NCBI RefSeq assembly: GCF_000166275.1
Contig: NZ_CM001023.1
Location: 558,001-622,000, forward strand
Reading direction: 5' to 3'
Length of the DNA: 64,000 nucleotides
Origin: Algoriphagus machipongonensis
GTDB taxonomy: Bacteria > Bacteroidota > Bacteroidia > Cytophagales > Cyclobacteriaceae
Position 1 is the stretch's first letter. Each line of letters opens with the position of its first letter. The position numbers were made by a program, and so were the translations under genes. A model generated the notes under the pieces. That model did not search any database, was not told the origin of the DNA, and saw only the letters and a list, made by a program, of their open reading frames with translations. Of this stretch, positions 8,634-17,671 are shown one piece after another.

Positions 8634-8641
8634 TATCTTTG
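8634..8641 (+). promoter_or_regulatory. -7 promoter box for lysA
   Basis: TATCTTTG, an exact TAnnTTTG match, 17 bases before the ATG at 8659. It implies a leader of about 10-14 bases and rules against the in-frame TTG at 8629, which would lie upstream of transcription start. Confidence 0.7.
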
Positions 8642-8658
8642 GGCGCAAATTTCAGACC

Positions 8659-9891
8659 ATGCCTAGACCTCAACACCCCTTAACGATTCAGGGAGTATCC
8701 TTAAATTCAGTAGCTGAACAGTTTGGTACGCCCGTATATGTGTACGATGGAGACAAAATCACCTCCCAGATTAAAACATTACAGCAAGCATTTTCCAAGG
8801 TGCCGTTGAAGATCAAATATGCGACTAAAGCTTTGACTAATGTTAATATTCTGAAAGTTGTTAAGCTAGCTGGTGGTGAAGTGGATGCTGTTTCCGTTCA
8901 GGAAGTCCGATTGTGTTTAGAAGCTGGTTTTAAAGCTGAAGACATTATGTATACTCCTAATGGAGTGAGTTTGGAAGAAATCAAAGAAGTGGTTGAGCTA
9001 GGTGCCATGATTAATCTTGATAATCTTCCAGTCTTGGAATTGTTTGGTCAAACTTATGGCCATGAAGTTCCGGTTTGCATCCGAATCAATCCTCATATTA
9101 TGGCAGGCGGAAATGCCAAGATATCCGTAGGGCATATTGCAAGTAAGTTTGGAGTATCTATTCATCAGCTGGATGAGATTTTGGAGCTTGTAAAGAAATA
9201 TAATATTCAAGTGACAGGGCTTCATTTGCATACAGGTTCTGATATTTTGGATGCTGAAGTATTCTTAAAAAGTGGAAATGTCTTATTTGAGGCTGCATTG
9301 AAATTTCCTGAACTGAAGTTTCTTGATTTTGGAGGAGGCTTTAAAGTAGGTTATAAAGAAGGAGATGTTGTCACCGATATGATGGAAGTTGGGAACCGTG
9401 TGTCAGAGGCATTCCTGAAGTTTTGTGAGAAGTATGGTAAGAAATTGGAATTATGGCTAGAGCCAGGGAAGTTTGTAGTAAGTGAAGCTGGCTCCCTATT
9501 AGTACAGGCTAATGTGGTTAAGAAAACTCCTCAAATTACTTTTGTGGGAGTTAATTCAGGTCTGAACCACTTGATAAGACCCATGATGTATGATGCATAT
9601 CATGATGTTTATAATTTAAGTAATCCAGAAGGAGAAGAGAAGAAATATAATGTGGTAGGCTACATCTGTGAAACTGACACCATCGCTGCCGAAAGGGATA
9701 TTGCAGAGGTAAGAATGGGGGATTTTCTAGCGATTAAAAATGCAGGTGCTTATGGTATCAGCATGGCTTCCAACTATAATTCAAGATTAAGGCCAGCAGA
9801 GGTGTTGATTTGGGAAGGTAAGGCTAGGTTAATCAGAAAACGTGAAGAATTTGAAGATCTACTCCGAAACCAGGTAGTTTTAGATCTTTAA
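8659..9891 (+). CDS. lysA: Diaminopimelate decarboxylase
   Basis: A 410-residue fold-type III PLP enzyme that decarboxylates meso-diaminopimelate to L-lysine in the last step of lysine synthesis. The PLP lysine is K57 in 'KYATKAL'; the barrel shows 'HTGSDI', the phosphate-binding 'DFGGGFKVGY' and 'LEPGKFVV'; the C-terminal domain has the active-site cysteine motif in 'GYICETDTIA' and the substrate tyrosine in 'NAGAYGISMASNYN'. The start is set at 8659 from the TATCTTTG box at 8634-8641. The gene is monocistronic and diverges from the two-component operon. Confidence 0.95.
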   Translation: MPRPQHPLTIQGVSLNSVAEQFGTPVYVYDGDKITSQIKTLQQAFSKVPLKIKYATKALTNVNILKVVKLAGGEVDAVSVQEVRLCLEAGFKAEDIMYTPNGVSLEEIKEVVELGAMINLDNLPVLELFGQTYGHEVPVCIRINPHIMAGGNAKISVGHIASKFGVSIHQLDEILELVKKYNIQVTGLHLHTGSDILDAEVFLKSGNVLFEAALKFPELKFLDFGGGFKVGYKEGDVVTDMMEVGNRVSEAFLKFCEKYGKKLELWLEPGKFVVSEAGSLLVQANVVKKTPQITFVGVNSGLNHLIRPMMYDAYHDVYNLSNPEGEEKKYNVVGYICETDTIAAERDIAEVRMGDFLAIKNAGAYGISMASNYNSRLRPAEVLIWEGKARLIRKREEFEDLLRNQVVLDL

Positions 9892-10121
9892 TGGGAATAA
9901 TTTAATACTAAAAATTTCTTTGGTATAGTTATTGATTTTCAATGCCAAAATTGACGGATAAACATAAAAAAATTGTGTTTTGTCAATATGGTTTGAAACC
10001 AAATAAGATTGTTTGCCTCAATCATAAGCCCTAGTAGTTTCACAACCTACATTTTATTTAAATTTCACATAACAGCGTTGCAGTTTGTTTAAATTGATCG
10101 TTGGATAGGTGAAGAAAGATT

Positions 10122-11165
10122 ATGTTGAGGAAGATCTTAGGCATAGGTATTTTAATATGGGCACTGTTACAGCTGCCAATAAGCTCCTATGCTCAAGATA
10201 CCCAGTTTTCACAATTTTATGCGGCTCCTTTATTTTTAAACCCAGCTTTAACGGGCTCTTCAGAATTAACTAGAATAGGAATCAATTACAGAAACCAATG
10301 GCCTGGCTTAGACCAGAGTTTTAATTCCTACTCCGCGTACATTGACCATTATATATTTGACTATAATTCTGGTGTTGGATTGATTTTCAATGGAAGTCAG
10401 GAATCAATGGCGCAGCTTTCAACCAATGAAATTGGTCTCTTGTATTCTTATAAGCTTCAAATTTCGGAAAACCTCTTCTTTAGTGTTGGTGGTCAAGCAA
10501 GTTACATGCAGCGAAATGCCTTTTTTTCAGACTTGGTTTTTGGAAGCCAAATAGATATCATCAACGGGACGGTCGGAGGAATAACGGATGAGCTGAATGG
10601 GGTGCCTCTTGATTCCAAGTACAGTTTTATGGACTACTCTATCGGAGCTCTTATATTTACAGATAAATATTGGTTTGGAGTTTCTGCGCATCATTTATCT
10701 GAACCCAACCGCTCATTTGTGGATGGTCAGCTTTCAAAGCTTCCCATGAAGCTTTCCGCTCAAGGTGGAATAAAATTCGATTTGGGGCATGGAGGCAGAG
10801 ATTATTTCACCCATCAATATTCGGAACGCTCAATTTCCTTCGCGTTTAATTATAAGCAGCAGGATCCTTTTAGCCAATTGGATGTCGGAGCCCAATTATA
10901 TTTGGAGCCATTGGTTTTAGGTTTATGGTATCGAGGTCTTCCAACAAAAAATTCATTGCCCAACAATGAGGCTTTCATTGGTCTAGTAGGAGTATCACTT
11001 CCAAGTGGATTAGATATAGGATATTCCTATGATGTAACAGCCTCAAAACTAGGTTTAAAAAACAGTGGTGGAGCACATGAGGTCTCTGTGAGATATACTT
11101 TTCTTTGGGGAGATCCTAAAAACCGAAATCAAAGAGGAAGAGTAATTCCCTGCTTCAAATACTAA
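10122..11165 (+). CDS. PorP/SprF-family type IX secretion outer-membrane protein (paralogue 1)
   Basis: A 347-residue protein with a signal peptide (about 1-24, cut after 'SSYAQ'), then the family signature 'QFSQFYAAPLFLNPALTG' and 'YRNQWPGLDQSFNSYSAYID'. PorP/SprF proteins are outer-membrane beta-barrels; SprF of Flavobacterium johnsoniae is needed for secretion of the adhesin SprB. The protein ends in a beta-strand with aromatic and charged residues ('VRYTFLWG') and the tail 'PCFKY', which it shares with the second paralogue at 13607. Across the whole protein the two are strongly alike, so they derive from a duplication either side of the cargo gene. A terminator separates it from the cargo. 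Confidence 0.92.
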   Translation: MLRKILGIGILIWALLQLPISSYAQDTQFSQFYAAPLFLNPALTGSSELTRIGINYRNQWPGLDQSFNSYSAYIDHYIFDYNSGVGLIFNGSQESMAQLSTNEIGLLYSYKLQISENLFFSVGGQASYMQRNAFFSDLVFGSQIDIINGTVGGITDELNGVPLDSKYSFMDYSIGALIFTDKYWFGVSAHHLSEPNRSFVDGQLSKLPMKLSAQGGIKFDLGHGGRDYFTHQYSERSISFAFNYKQQDPFSQLDVGAQLYLEPLVLGLWYRGLPTKNSLPNNEAFIGLVGVSLPSGLDIGYSYDVTASKLGLKNSGGAHEVSVRYTFLWGDPKNRNQRGRVIPCFKY

Positions 11166-11225
11166 ATTGGACTTCTCTTAGAGTCAATTATAGAAAAATA
11201 TTAATTTTTCTGGAAAATTTTTTCT

Positions 11226-11250
11226 AAGCCTGATTTTCAGGCTTTTGTAT
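11226..11250 (+). terminator. Terminator after PorP/SprF paralogue 1
   Basis: AAGCCTGA and TCAGGCTT form an eight-pair stem around TTT, followed by TTGTATTTT. It separates the first PorP gene from the cargo-PorP pair. The rest of the 11166-11536 spacer is AT-rich with no open frame or repeat that I can see, so it probably holds the promoter of the cargo gene. Confidence 0.75.
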
Positions 11251-11536
11251 TTTATGCTCAAAAAAAAGCATCACCACCTACTTTTTTTGGGTATGGTAAT
11301 ATTTTAAGAAAAATAACACTATTTAAAGGAGTATTTCATTTTTTGCCTAAGCCTCTCAACGCTTGGATATTAGAATTATTCTGTATTTATTTCAAATAAT
11401 CTTCAAATTTTAAGAATATCATTTTGCTGTATATGACTTACAAAAAATAATATTCTTAAAAATGAAATACAAAAACCCTATTATATAAGGCAATTTTACC
11501 CTACTGAAAATCAGTGTCCTGAATTCCAGGTTAATT

Positions 11537-13603
11537 ATGAAAAAGGCATTCTTATTTTATGGCTTGATGGTATTCCTACCCCTTTTGGTGAATGGGTCTG
11601 TTTTGCCTTTGAATGCAAACAGCTTTTTCACCTCTCCAAATTTGGAGAATACCCCTGGTTTGGGTTCAGAAGTAATACAAGTAGACGTTTCCGGTAAACT
11701 TGCTCTATGCTCTCATTCCGAGAAGGGGCATATCATTTTAACAGTTTCAGGAGGAGTTGCTCCTTATACTTACAAATGGAATACACTTGAAACTACCAAA
11801 GATCGTACCAATTTATATGCCGGTACCTATACGGTTGATATAACTGATGCCGAGGGAACAGTTCATACAGAAAGAATAGTTGTTCAACCTCCATTTCCAT
11901 TAATATTAGATCCAATAGAAGTTGAAAATGCATCCTGTGGATCTGGTGCAAATGGGAAGGCAAAAGTGAGTGTGAAGATTGGAAGAGGCGAACCCTATAC
12001 TATAAAGTGGAGCAATGGGATCACTGATCAATGGGAAGTGGATCAGCTTCAGCCAGGTACTTACTCTGTTACAGTTGGAGATAAATATAACTGTGATGTT
12101 ACGGTTTCTTTTGAAGTTAAAAGTGAATCAGAGGGAATTACTGTTTCAGAGGATATTCAAAATGAAACCTGTACAGAAACCGGTAATGGCTCTATTAACC
12201 TAAGTGTCAGTGGAGGGCAAGCTCCTTATACTTATTCCTGGAGTAACGGTTCTACTCAGCCAAACCTTTCTAACCTGAAAGCAGGTAGCTATACAGTGAT
12301 AGTGAAAGACCAGACGGGCTGCTCATATACAGCAAGCTATGAGGTTACTTCACCAGTTTCCTTTTCCTTATCTGAGAATGTAGAAAACCCAAGTTGTTTA
12401 GGAAATGCGGATGGGAAAATAGATGTGGCAGTAGTAGGAGGAAGTGCTCCATTTACCTATCAATGGAATAATGGACAAGGTGGACCTTCTCTTTATGGAC
12501 TAGAAGCTGGAGTTTATTCAGTATTAGTATCAGATGCATCTGGATGTACAGTATCCAAGGAATTTAATTTGACTAATAACTCGCAGTTAAACTTGAAGCT
12601 TGTTGAAAAGCAAGATGTAAGCTGTGAAGGGGACGACTCAGGGAAAATTTTCTTAGAAGTATCCGGGGCATCTGGAGAAGTGGAAGTTTTATGGTCTGAT
12701 GGAGTCAAAGGGTTATTAACCAGAGAAAATTTGGCTCCGGGAGCCTACAGCGTAACAGCCACTGAAATAGGTGGGTGTGAAGTCAGTAATTCATTTGAAA
12801 TAAAAGCAGCAGGTTCGATGAATGCACGAATCGAAAGCATGCTGGATGTTGATTGTGATCAAGGCTCAATTACAGGAGTAGCTTGGGTTTCTATTCAAGG
12901 AGGAGTTGAGCCTTATTCCATCGAGTGGAACACAGGAGATACTGATTTGAGAGAGGTTCAATTCTTCCAAAGCAAGACACTTCAAGTAAAAATTTCGGAT
13001 GCCACAGGATGCTCAGTTGTCTCCGAAGCAAAAGTTGATTACCCATCCTTCTCCACCCAAGAAGGAAGATTGAATTTTCAGTTTAGAAAACTGGAAATTA
13101 CTAATGAACCAGAAGTAAAAGTAGATGAGCAGGTCCTTTTTGAAAGTGAAATTCCCGAAGAGTTTATCGCCTGGGAATGGCATTTTGGAGATGGACAGAA
13201 GTCTACTGATAAAGACCCAGTACATGTTTTTGAAAAAGCAGGGGCTTTTGAAGTGACTTTAACTGCTTATGATTTATATGGATGTTCAAGTGTTGAGAAA
13301 AATACTGTTCAGGTAACCCAGCCTGAAGAAATGGTAGTTATTCCCAATGCATTTTCACCAAACGGTGATGGCCTAAACGACACGTTTATACCCAAAATGA
13401 AGGCTGTCACAAATTTCTCCATGGAAGTATTCAATACCTGGGGAGAAAAAATGTATGCAACGACCAGTCTTGAATCCAAAGGCTGGGATGGAACATACAA
13501 AGGTCAGGCTTTGCCGGCCGGAAATTACTTATACAAGATCACCTATACTTCTGCAACTGGCGAAAATTTAAGCCTAACTGGAGGTATCACCCTTATTAGA
13601 TAA
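11537..13603 (+). CDS. SprB-repeat surface protein with T9SS type B (gliding-associated) C-terminal domain
   Basis: A 688-residue secreted protein. After a signal peptide (about 1-20) come six SprB-type repeats of roughly 75 residues (about 45-515), each with a Cys near its start, 'GGxAPYTYxWSNG', 'LxAGxYxVxVxD' and a closing 'GC'. A PKD domain follows (about 520-590: 'WEWHFGDGQKSTDKDP'), then the gliding-motility-associated C-terminal domain: 'IPNAFSPNGDGLNDTFIP', 'VFNTWGEKMY', 'GWDGTYKGQALPAGNYLYKITY'. That last domain is the type B signal for the type IX system. The stop is three bases before the second PorP/SprF gene, so cargo and partner are co-transcribed. It is likely an adhesin or matrix protein held at the surface; its ligand is unknown. 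Confidence 0.93.
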   Translation: MKKAFLFYGLMVFLPLLVNGSVLPLNANSFFTSPNLENTPGLGSEVIQVDVSGKLALCSHSEKGHIILTVSGGVAPYTYKWNTLETTKDRTNLYAGTYTVDITDAEGTVHTERIVVQPPFPLILDPIEVENASCGSGANGKAKVSVKIGRGEPYTIKWSNGITDQWEVDQLQPGTYSVTVGDKYNCDVTVSFEVKSESEGITVSEDIQNETCTETGNGSINLSVSGGQAPYTYSWSNGSTQPNLSNLKAGSYTVIVKDQTGCSYTASYEVTSPVSFSLSENVENPSCLGNADGKIDVAVVGGSAPFTYQWNNGQGGPSLYGLEAGVYSVLVSDASGCTVSKEFNLTNNSQLNLKLVEKQDVSCEGDDSGKIFLEVSGASGEVEVLWSDGVKGLLTRENLAPGAYSVTATEIGGCEVSNSFEIKAAGSMNARIESMLDVDCDQGSITGVAWVSIQGGVEPYSIEWNTGDTDLREVQFFQSKTLQVKISDATGCSVVSEAKVDYPSFSTQEGRLNFQFRKLEITNEPEVKVDEQVLFESEIPEEFIAWEWHFGDGQKSTDKDPVHVFEKAGAFEVTLTAYDLYGCSSVEKNTVQVTQPEEMVVIPNAFSPNGDGLNDTFIPKMKAVTNFSMEVFNTWGEKMYATTSLESKGWDGTYKGQALPAGNYLYKITYTSATGENLSLTGGITLIR

Positions 13604-13606
13604 TTT

Positions 13607-14629
13607 ATGAAACGATTATTTACGCTTTTAATGATGGGACTTCTGTCCTTGAGTCTCTATGCTCAGGATGTTCAGTACTCCCAGTTTTATGCTGCACCTC
13701 TCTACCTTAATCCTGCCATGGCAGGCTCTTCAGAAATGACACGAATAGGTGTGAATTATAGAAATCAATGGCCTGGTTTAGACCAATCCTTTAATTCTTA
13801 TTCAGCCTATATAGATCATTATTTATTTAATATAAATAGTGGAATTGGTCTGATTTTCAATAAATCCCAGCAAAGCATGGCCAACTTGAGCGTTTCAGAA
13901 ATAGGAGCAGTTTATTCTTATAGAATGCGTTTAGGCTTTAGATCTTTTTTGAGAATAGGTGGCCAGGTAAGCTATATGGATAGAGATGCCTACTTCGGTG
14001 ACTTGCTTTTTGGTAGCCAAATTGATGATCAAACAGGAGCGATCGGTGATTATAGCGGTGAAAATATTGGTGAAGATTTTCGTCAGCAGTTTGTTGACTA
14101 CAGCTTTGGCTTTTTATACAATAATGAAAACGTTTGGTTTGGTCTTTCTACGGCTCATGTCACTCAACCTAATATGTCATTTATAGATGGTCAAAGTAGA
14201 CTTCCGCTTAAAGTTTCAGCTCATGGTGGAGTGAAATTCGATTTGTCTGGGGGTAGTTCAAGGGCGTTTTATAATCAAAAGTCCGGTACTAGAGAATTGA
14301 CATTAGCTTTCAATTACAAAAACCAAAAACCATTTTCTCAATTGGATATTGGAGCTCAAGTTAATATTCAGCCTATTGTATTGGGGGTTTGGTATAGAGG
14401 TATTCCAGTATCTAATTCAGAGCAACCCAATCACGAGTCCATCGTGGCCCTAGTAGGTATGTCTCTGGGAGGAGGACTGGATATTGGGTATAGCCATGAT
14501 TTTACTTTATCATCCCTAGGAAATGCTAATACCGGAGGAGCACATGAGATATCATTACGATATAGCTTCCTTTGGGGAAAAGCCTCTGAAGGAGGAAGAA
14601 AGTCTTCAATGCCTTGTTTCAAATATTAG
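13607..14629 (+). CDS. PorP/SprF-family type IX secretion outer-membrane protein (paralogue 2)
   Basis: A 340-residue paralogue of the protein at 10122: signal peptide to about residue 19 ('LSLYAQ'), 'YSQFYAAPLYLNPAMAG', then the same 'YRNQWPGLDQSFNSYSAYID' block and the same 'PCFKY' end. It starts three bases after the SprB-repeat cargo gene. By analogy with SprF for SprB it probably assists secretion or surface attachment of that cargo, with paralogue 1 as a second copy or a partner of different specificity. The two differ most in the middle (about 130-180), between 'GSQID' and the following 'DYS' strand. Confidence 0.92.
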   Translation: MKRLFTLLMMGLLSLSLYAQDVQYSQFYAAPLYLNPAMAGSSEMTRIGVNYRNQWPGLDQSFNSYSAYIDHYLFNINSGIGLIFNKSQQSMANLSVSEIGAVYSYRMRLGFRSFLRIGGQVSYMDRDAYFGDLLFGSQIDDQTGAIGDYSGENIGEDFRQQFVDYSFGFLYNNENVWFGLSTAHVTQPNMSFIDGQSRLPLKVSAHGGVKFDLSGGSSRAFYNQKSGTRELTLAFNYKNQKPFSQLDIGAQVNIQPIVLGVWYRGIPVSNSEQPNHESIVALVGMSLGGGLDIGYSHDFTLSSLGNANTGGAHEISLRYSFLWGKASEGGRKSSMPCFKY

Positions 14630-14769
14630 AGAAAAGAACTTCCATTGAATGGCTCTTTAGAAAAACTAATTTAGTTATAGATATTTTGGAAGTCTTTTAG
14701 CGTTCATTTTCCTTATGATTCGCATCAATTCAAAAAATATCACAAGAGAATTGAAATTTTTATAAAATA

Positions 14770-14792
14770 GCCCTCCCGACAGCTGGGAAGGC
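14770..14792 (-). terminator. Terminator after the VioB-like gene pair
   Basis: GCC-TCCC pairs with GGGA-GGC (one A/C mismatch) around GACAGCT, and the minus-strand flank is TATTTTATAAAAATTT. It lies eight bases beyond the stop of the 345-residue partner gene. Confidence 0.65.
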
Positions 14793-14799
14793 CAGAATT

Positions 14800-15834
14800 C
14801 TAATCTTTGAGTGGGATCGAGAGAGTTCCGCTACACCAGCCTGCCATTAAATCTCCGTCATATTGACCTAGATAATATAAAATTTCCCAGTCTTTCTCCG
14901 TGTCTATTTGGTAAGGGCCAAAATACTCTTGGTCTGCAATGGGAGTGGGTTCCATTCCACTATTGCCCCGAATTGTATGACGGTATAATTGTCTAAGTGG
15001 GATTCTACTTAATAGGCGATTTGCCAAAACTGTCGGACCTGTCGCTTGTGTAAAAAAATTAACTGCATACAATCTGGAGCGATAGGCCTCAGCCAATGCC
15101 GGTTTGTTGATAGCCTCAGCCTCAACAATTTTACTTTTTAACCAAACCATTCTATTTTGAAAATAGGTGTTCAGGTCATCTTGGGTTAACCCAATTTGGG
15201 CCAGACCATCTGTAGAAAGAGCAAACCGTTGATATGGAAGCCTTCTATCCAAAATCGTGTTTGGGAAAACCTCGTAGAGTTGTTTATCAGGATACTCCAT
15301 ATCCAAGGGGTCAAATCTTGATATTACTGTTTTGCTATCATCAGGAGTATTGATTGTGAAAAGGAAGGGATTGACTGTAAATCGATCTGGGTCACCATCT
15401 GAGGTTATTTGGTTTCGGCCCTCAAAAATAGGTCCTTTATAAGGGCCATTTGATTTGGGACGATTTGCAAATCGGCAAAGAGCTCCCTTCATTTTTTCAT
15501 TTAACTCGGGAACTGTCTCACCATTAATCTGTACTTCTTTTACTAATATCCCGATTCCTCTGGAGTTATAATTCGAATAGTCTGGAGAAGCTTCCCTAAT
15601 GTTTTTAATATCAAATTGGGTATTGCTTCGCAATGGATCCTTAAAGCACTCCTCTTTTGGACCATATGCTTTTTCTATGTCTTTGGCTTGTGACCAAATA
15701 GACGGATCTAGTAAAGTTTCACCGGCCACTGAATAAGTAAAGCCACTGATCCCTCTCTGTTCATTGGATGGATCAGGGTCCGTAGCCAACCTGCATTGAA
15801 AATACCCGTCAAAAATAATGTCTAGAATTGCCAT
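14800..15834 (-). CDS. Uncharacterised partner of the ferritin-like protein
   Basis: A 344-residue protein. The start at 15834 (MAILDIIFDGYFQCRL…) is chosen because it follows the upstream stop by eight bases, whereas longer starts run into the upstream gene. I recognise no catalytic motif or signal peptide. The opening 'DGYFQCRLATDPDPSNEQRGISGFT' looks like a conserved block that recurs in proteins encoded beside ferritin-like domains; that is recollection, not a search result. The N-terminus of VioB begins in a loosely similar way ('ILDF…F.G…'), so this could be the split equivalent of VioB's non-ferritin half. Five cysteines are spread through the sequence. It is probably cytoplasmic and made with the upstream ferritin-like protein. 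Confidence 0.8.
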   Translation of the reverse strand: MAILDIIFDGYFQCRLATDPDPSNEQRGISGFTYSVAGETLLDPSIWSQAKDIEKAYGPKEECFKDPLRSNTQFDIKNIREASPDYSNYNSRGIGILVKEVQINGETVPELNEKMKGALCRFANRPKSNGPYKGPIFEGRNQITSDGDPDRFTVNPFLFTINTPDDSKTVISRFDPLDMEYPDKQLYEVFPNTILDRRLPYQRFALSTDGLAQIGLTQDDLNTYFQNRMVWLKSKIVEAEAINKPALAEAYRSRLYAVNFFTQATGPTVLANRLLSRIPLRQLYRHTIRGNSGMEPTPIADQEYFGPYQIDTEKDWEILYYLGQYDGDLMAGWCSGTLSIPLKD

Positions 15835-15842
15835 AAAAAGTC

Positions 15843-17537
15843 TTAGTTGAATGTTGTGGAATAGTTTTGAAATCCTCGTGAAGAAATTGGAGCTACCATA
15901 TCTCCATTCCAATAGGCTTTAAAGTTTTTACCCATTCTTTCGAAGTTTTCTGCCAGATAACCAAAGGACACGTCAAAATCCCTTGCATCGTCTTGTAAGT
16001 AAAAAGCCATATGATATCCTCTTTCTTTACATAGGTTTTGGAGATCAATTGCTTTAGTTTTCATCGATTCAAATCTTTCTAAATAGTCCTCTAATTGATC
16101 ATAAGGAGCGATCATTTTATCTATTTCATCTTGATTGAACTGTGATACATCCAGCATAAAGTCCGGACCTGCACATCGCTCTGGAATTTTTCCACCGTCA
16201 GGAATAAAGCTTTCATCAGCAGGAAGCCTACAAATCATTTCACCTAAGGGCCTAATTACATTGGTCATGAATGGGTAAAAGGCAGTTTGGAAATAGGCAT
16301 TTACCTGTTTAGGACGAATTCCTGTAGTCTGATCAATTTCATAATGACCAAAGAAACCACTCAGCATTTTTACCATTAGGGTATAAGCTTCATTAAAGAG
16401 TTGCATCGCTAGGACAGAAACCTGATTTGAAATTTGATTGGTTGCGTTACTTGATAAGCTTGGAATGTTTTTGATCAAATGTCGATCGGCTTGAATGGAG
16501 TAAGTAGGGTTCCAAACTACCGGTAGAGCTGCATCAAAGGGTAGCCCTGAAACTTTTTCCTCTTTCTGTAAGTCGTCAAGAATGGATTGGAAAACCCAAA
16601 AGTGGCTTCCTAAGGAAGGTGGAATGCCATGAACTCCCTCGCCTTCTTCCAAAATTTGGCTGACCGCCTCTTCCACGTATTCAACAAACTGTCCAACAAT
16701 TAGTGGGTTTAATGAAATATTAAAGCCATAGTGTTCATCGACTATTCTCTCAAAATTTTCTCCTTCAATGATTTGGTATTTTAAGGCGATTACTAAATAA
16801 AGTTGGAGAAAAGTATACAACTCCTCAACGCTATTAAAATATGTGTTTTCAGTTAATGGATTGTGGATTTGGTTTAATTGGTCCTGAGATAAATTCTTCG
16901 CGAAGAAGTCTAATAGAAAATCCATTGCTTTGGATTCAGTTGCTTCTTTGTCGAAAGGCTTGGCTTTTTTATGTGGAATATTAAAAAGGCTTTTCATTTG
17001 CTCTGGAATCCCTGATGCCTCCAGTGGATCAGAAACTGGTAAGTGGTCGGGCTTTTCCCAGTATCTGAAAATCTCAATAGCGATAGGGCTAAATGGCATG
17101 AGGTTAACGGGCTTTTCCATTGGAAAGCTCGTGGCCGGAACAGGGAAATTAGGACGGAATAAATACGGGTTTTCTCCTAAAATGGCTAGCAGATTCATAT
17201 CATAACACAAATGACCCATCTCTTCTCTGGAGACCATCAGGATATTCGCCTCCCACCTTCTGATTTTTTCTACCTGAGCCATTCGGATTTGATTGATTCT
17301 TTGTTGTCCAGGATCTAAAGATCCAGGTACATAATCCGAAAACTCTTCTGGATATTTTTTTAAACTAAAGCTAGTAAACAAGTACTGCATAGCGAGTAAA
17401 TGTTCCGTGGTGCTTGCTTGCTTGAGAAGTGAGTAAATAAGGTTTATAAACTCCTTTTTCTCTGAATCATTTAAATTTTGAACCTTTTGGTCTAAATCTG
17501 GGGCAAGCTGAATTTTTCTATGATTTTTTTGTGTCAT
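15843..17537 (-). CDS. VioB-type ferritin-like domain protein
   Basis: A 564-residue protein with a ferritin-like domain of the VioB/iminophenyl-pyruvate dimer synthase type. Candidate metal ligands are E45 in 'STTEHLLAMQYLF' and the ExxH of 'SREEMGHLCYDMNLL' (E106, H109), followed by 'LGENPYLFRPNFP'. A second helical stretch at about 385-480 ('NEAYTLMVKMLSGFFG', 'YFQTAFYPFMTNVIRPLGEMICRLP', 'AGPDFMLD') also resembles the end of VioB. In violacein synthesis VioB oxidises and couples amino-acid-derived imines, but no VioA-type flavin oxidase or other pathway gene lies nearby, so the substrate is unknown. It leads a two-gene operon and diverges from the OsmC-FIST-cyclase operon, sharing a 134-base control region. 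Confidence 0.78.
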   Translation of the reverse strand: MTQKNHRKIQLAPDLDQKVQNLNDSEKKEFINLIYSLLKQASTTEHLLAMQYLFTSFSLKKYPEEFSDYVPGSLDPGQQRINQIRMAQVEKIRRWEANILMVSREEMGHLCYDMNLLAILGENPYLFRPNFPVPATSFPMEKPVNLMPFSPIAIEIFRYWEKPDHLPVSDPLEASGIPEQMKSLFNIPHKKAKPFDKEATESKAMDFLLDFFAKNLSQDQLNQIHNPLTENTYFNSVEELYTFLQLYLVIALKYQIIEGENFERIVDEHYGFNISLNPLIVGQFVEYVEEAVSQILEEGEGVHGIPPSLGSHFWVFQSILDDLQKEEKVSGLPFDAALPVVWNPTYSIQADRHLIKNIPSLSSNATNQISNQVSVLAMQLFNEAYTLMVKMLSGFFGHYEIDQTTGIRPKQVNAYFQTAFYPFMTNVIRPLGEMICRLPADESFIPDGGKIPERCAGPDFMLDVSQFNQDEIDKMIAPYDQLEDYLERFESMKTKAIDLQNLCKERGYHMAFYLQDDARDFDVSFGYLAENFERMGKNFKAYWNGDMVAPISSRGFQNYSTTFN

Positions 17538-17671
17538 ATTGAGATAAAAAATAAATAAGTGTATACAAAATAAAGATTTATAGTGACATAAATATAACCT
17601 TAAGTTTGGACTAGCACCTTTTTTTGGTATATTTCATTAGTATTTTTATCACACAAAAAAATTTTTAAAAG

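Noticed and set aside
15843..17537. Violacein biosynthesis cluster
   Set aside because: Only a VioB-like protein is present; no VioA, VioC, VioD or VioE counterpart lies nearby.
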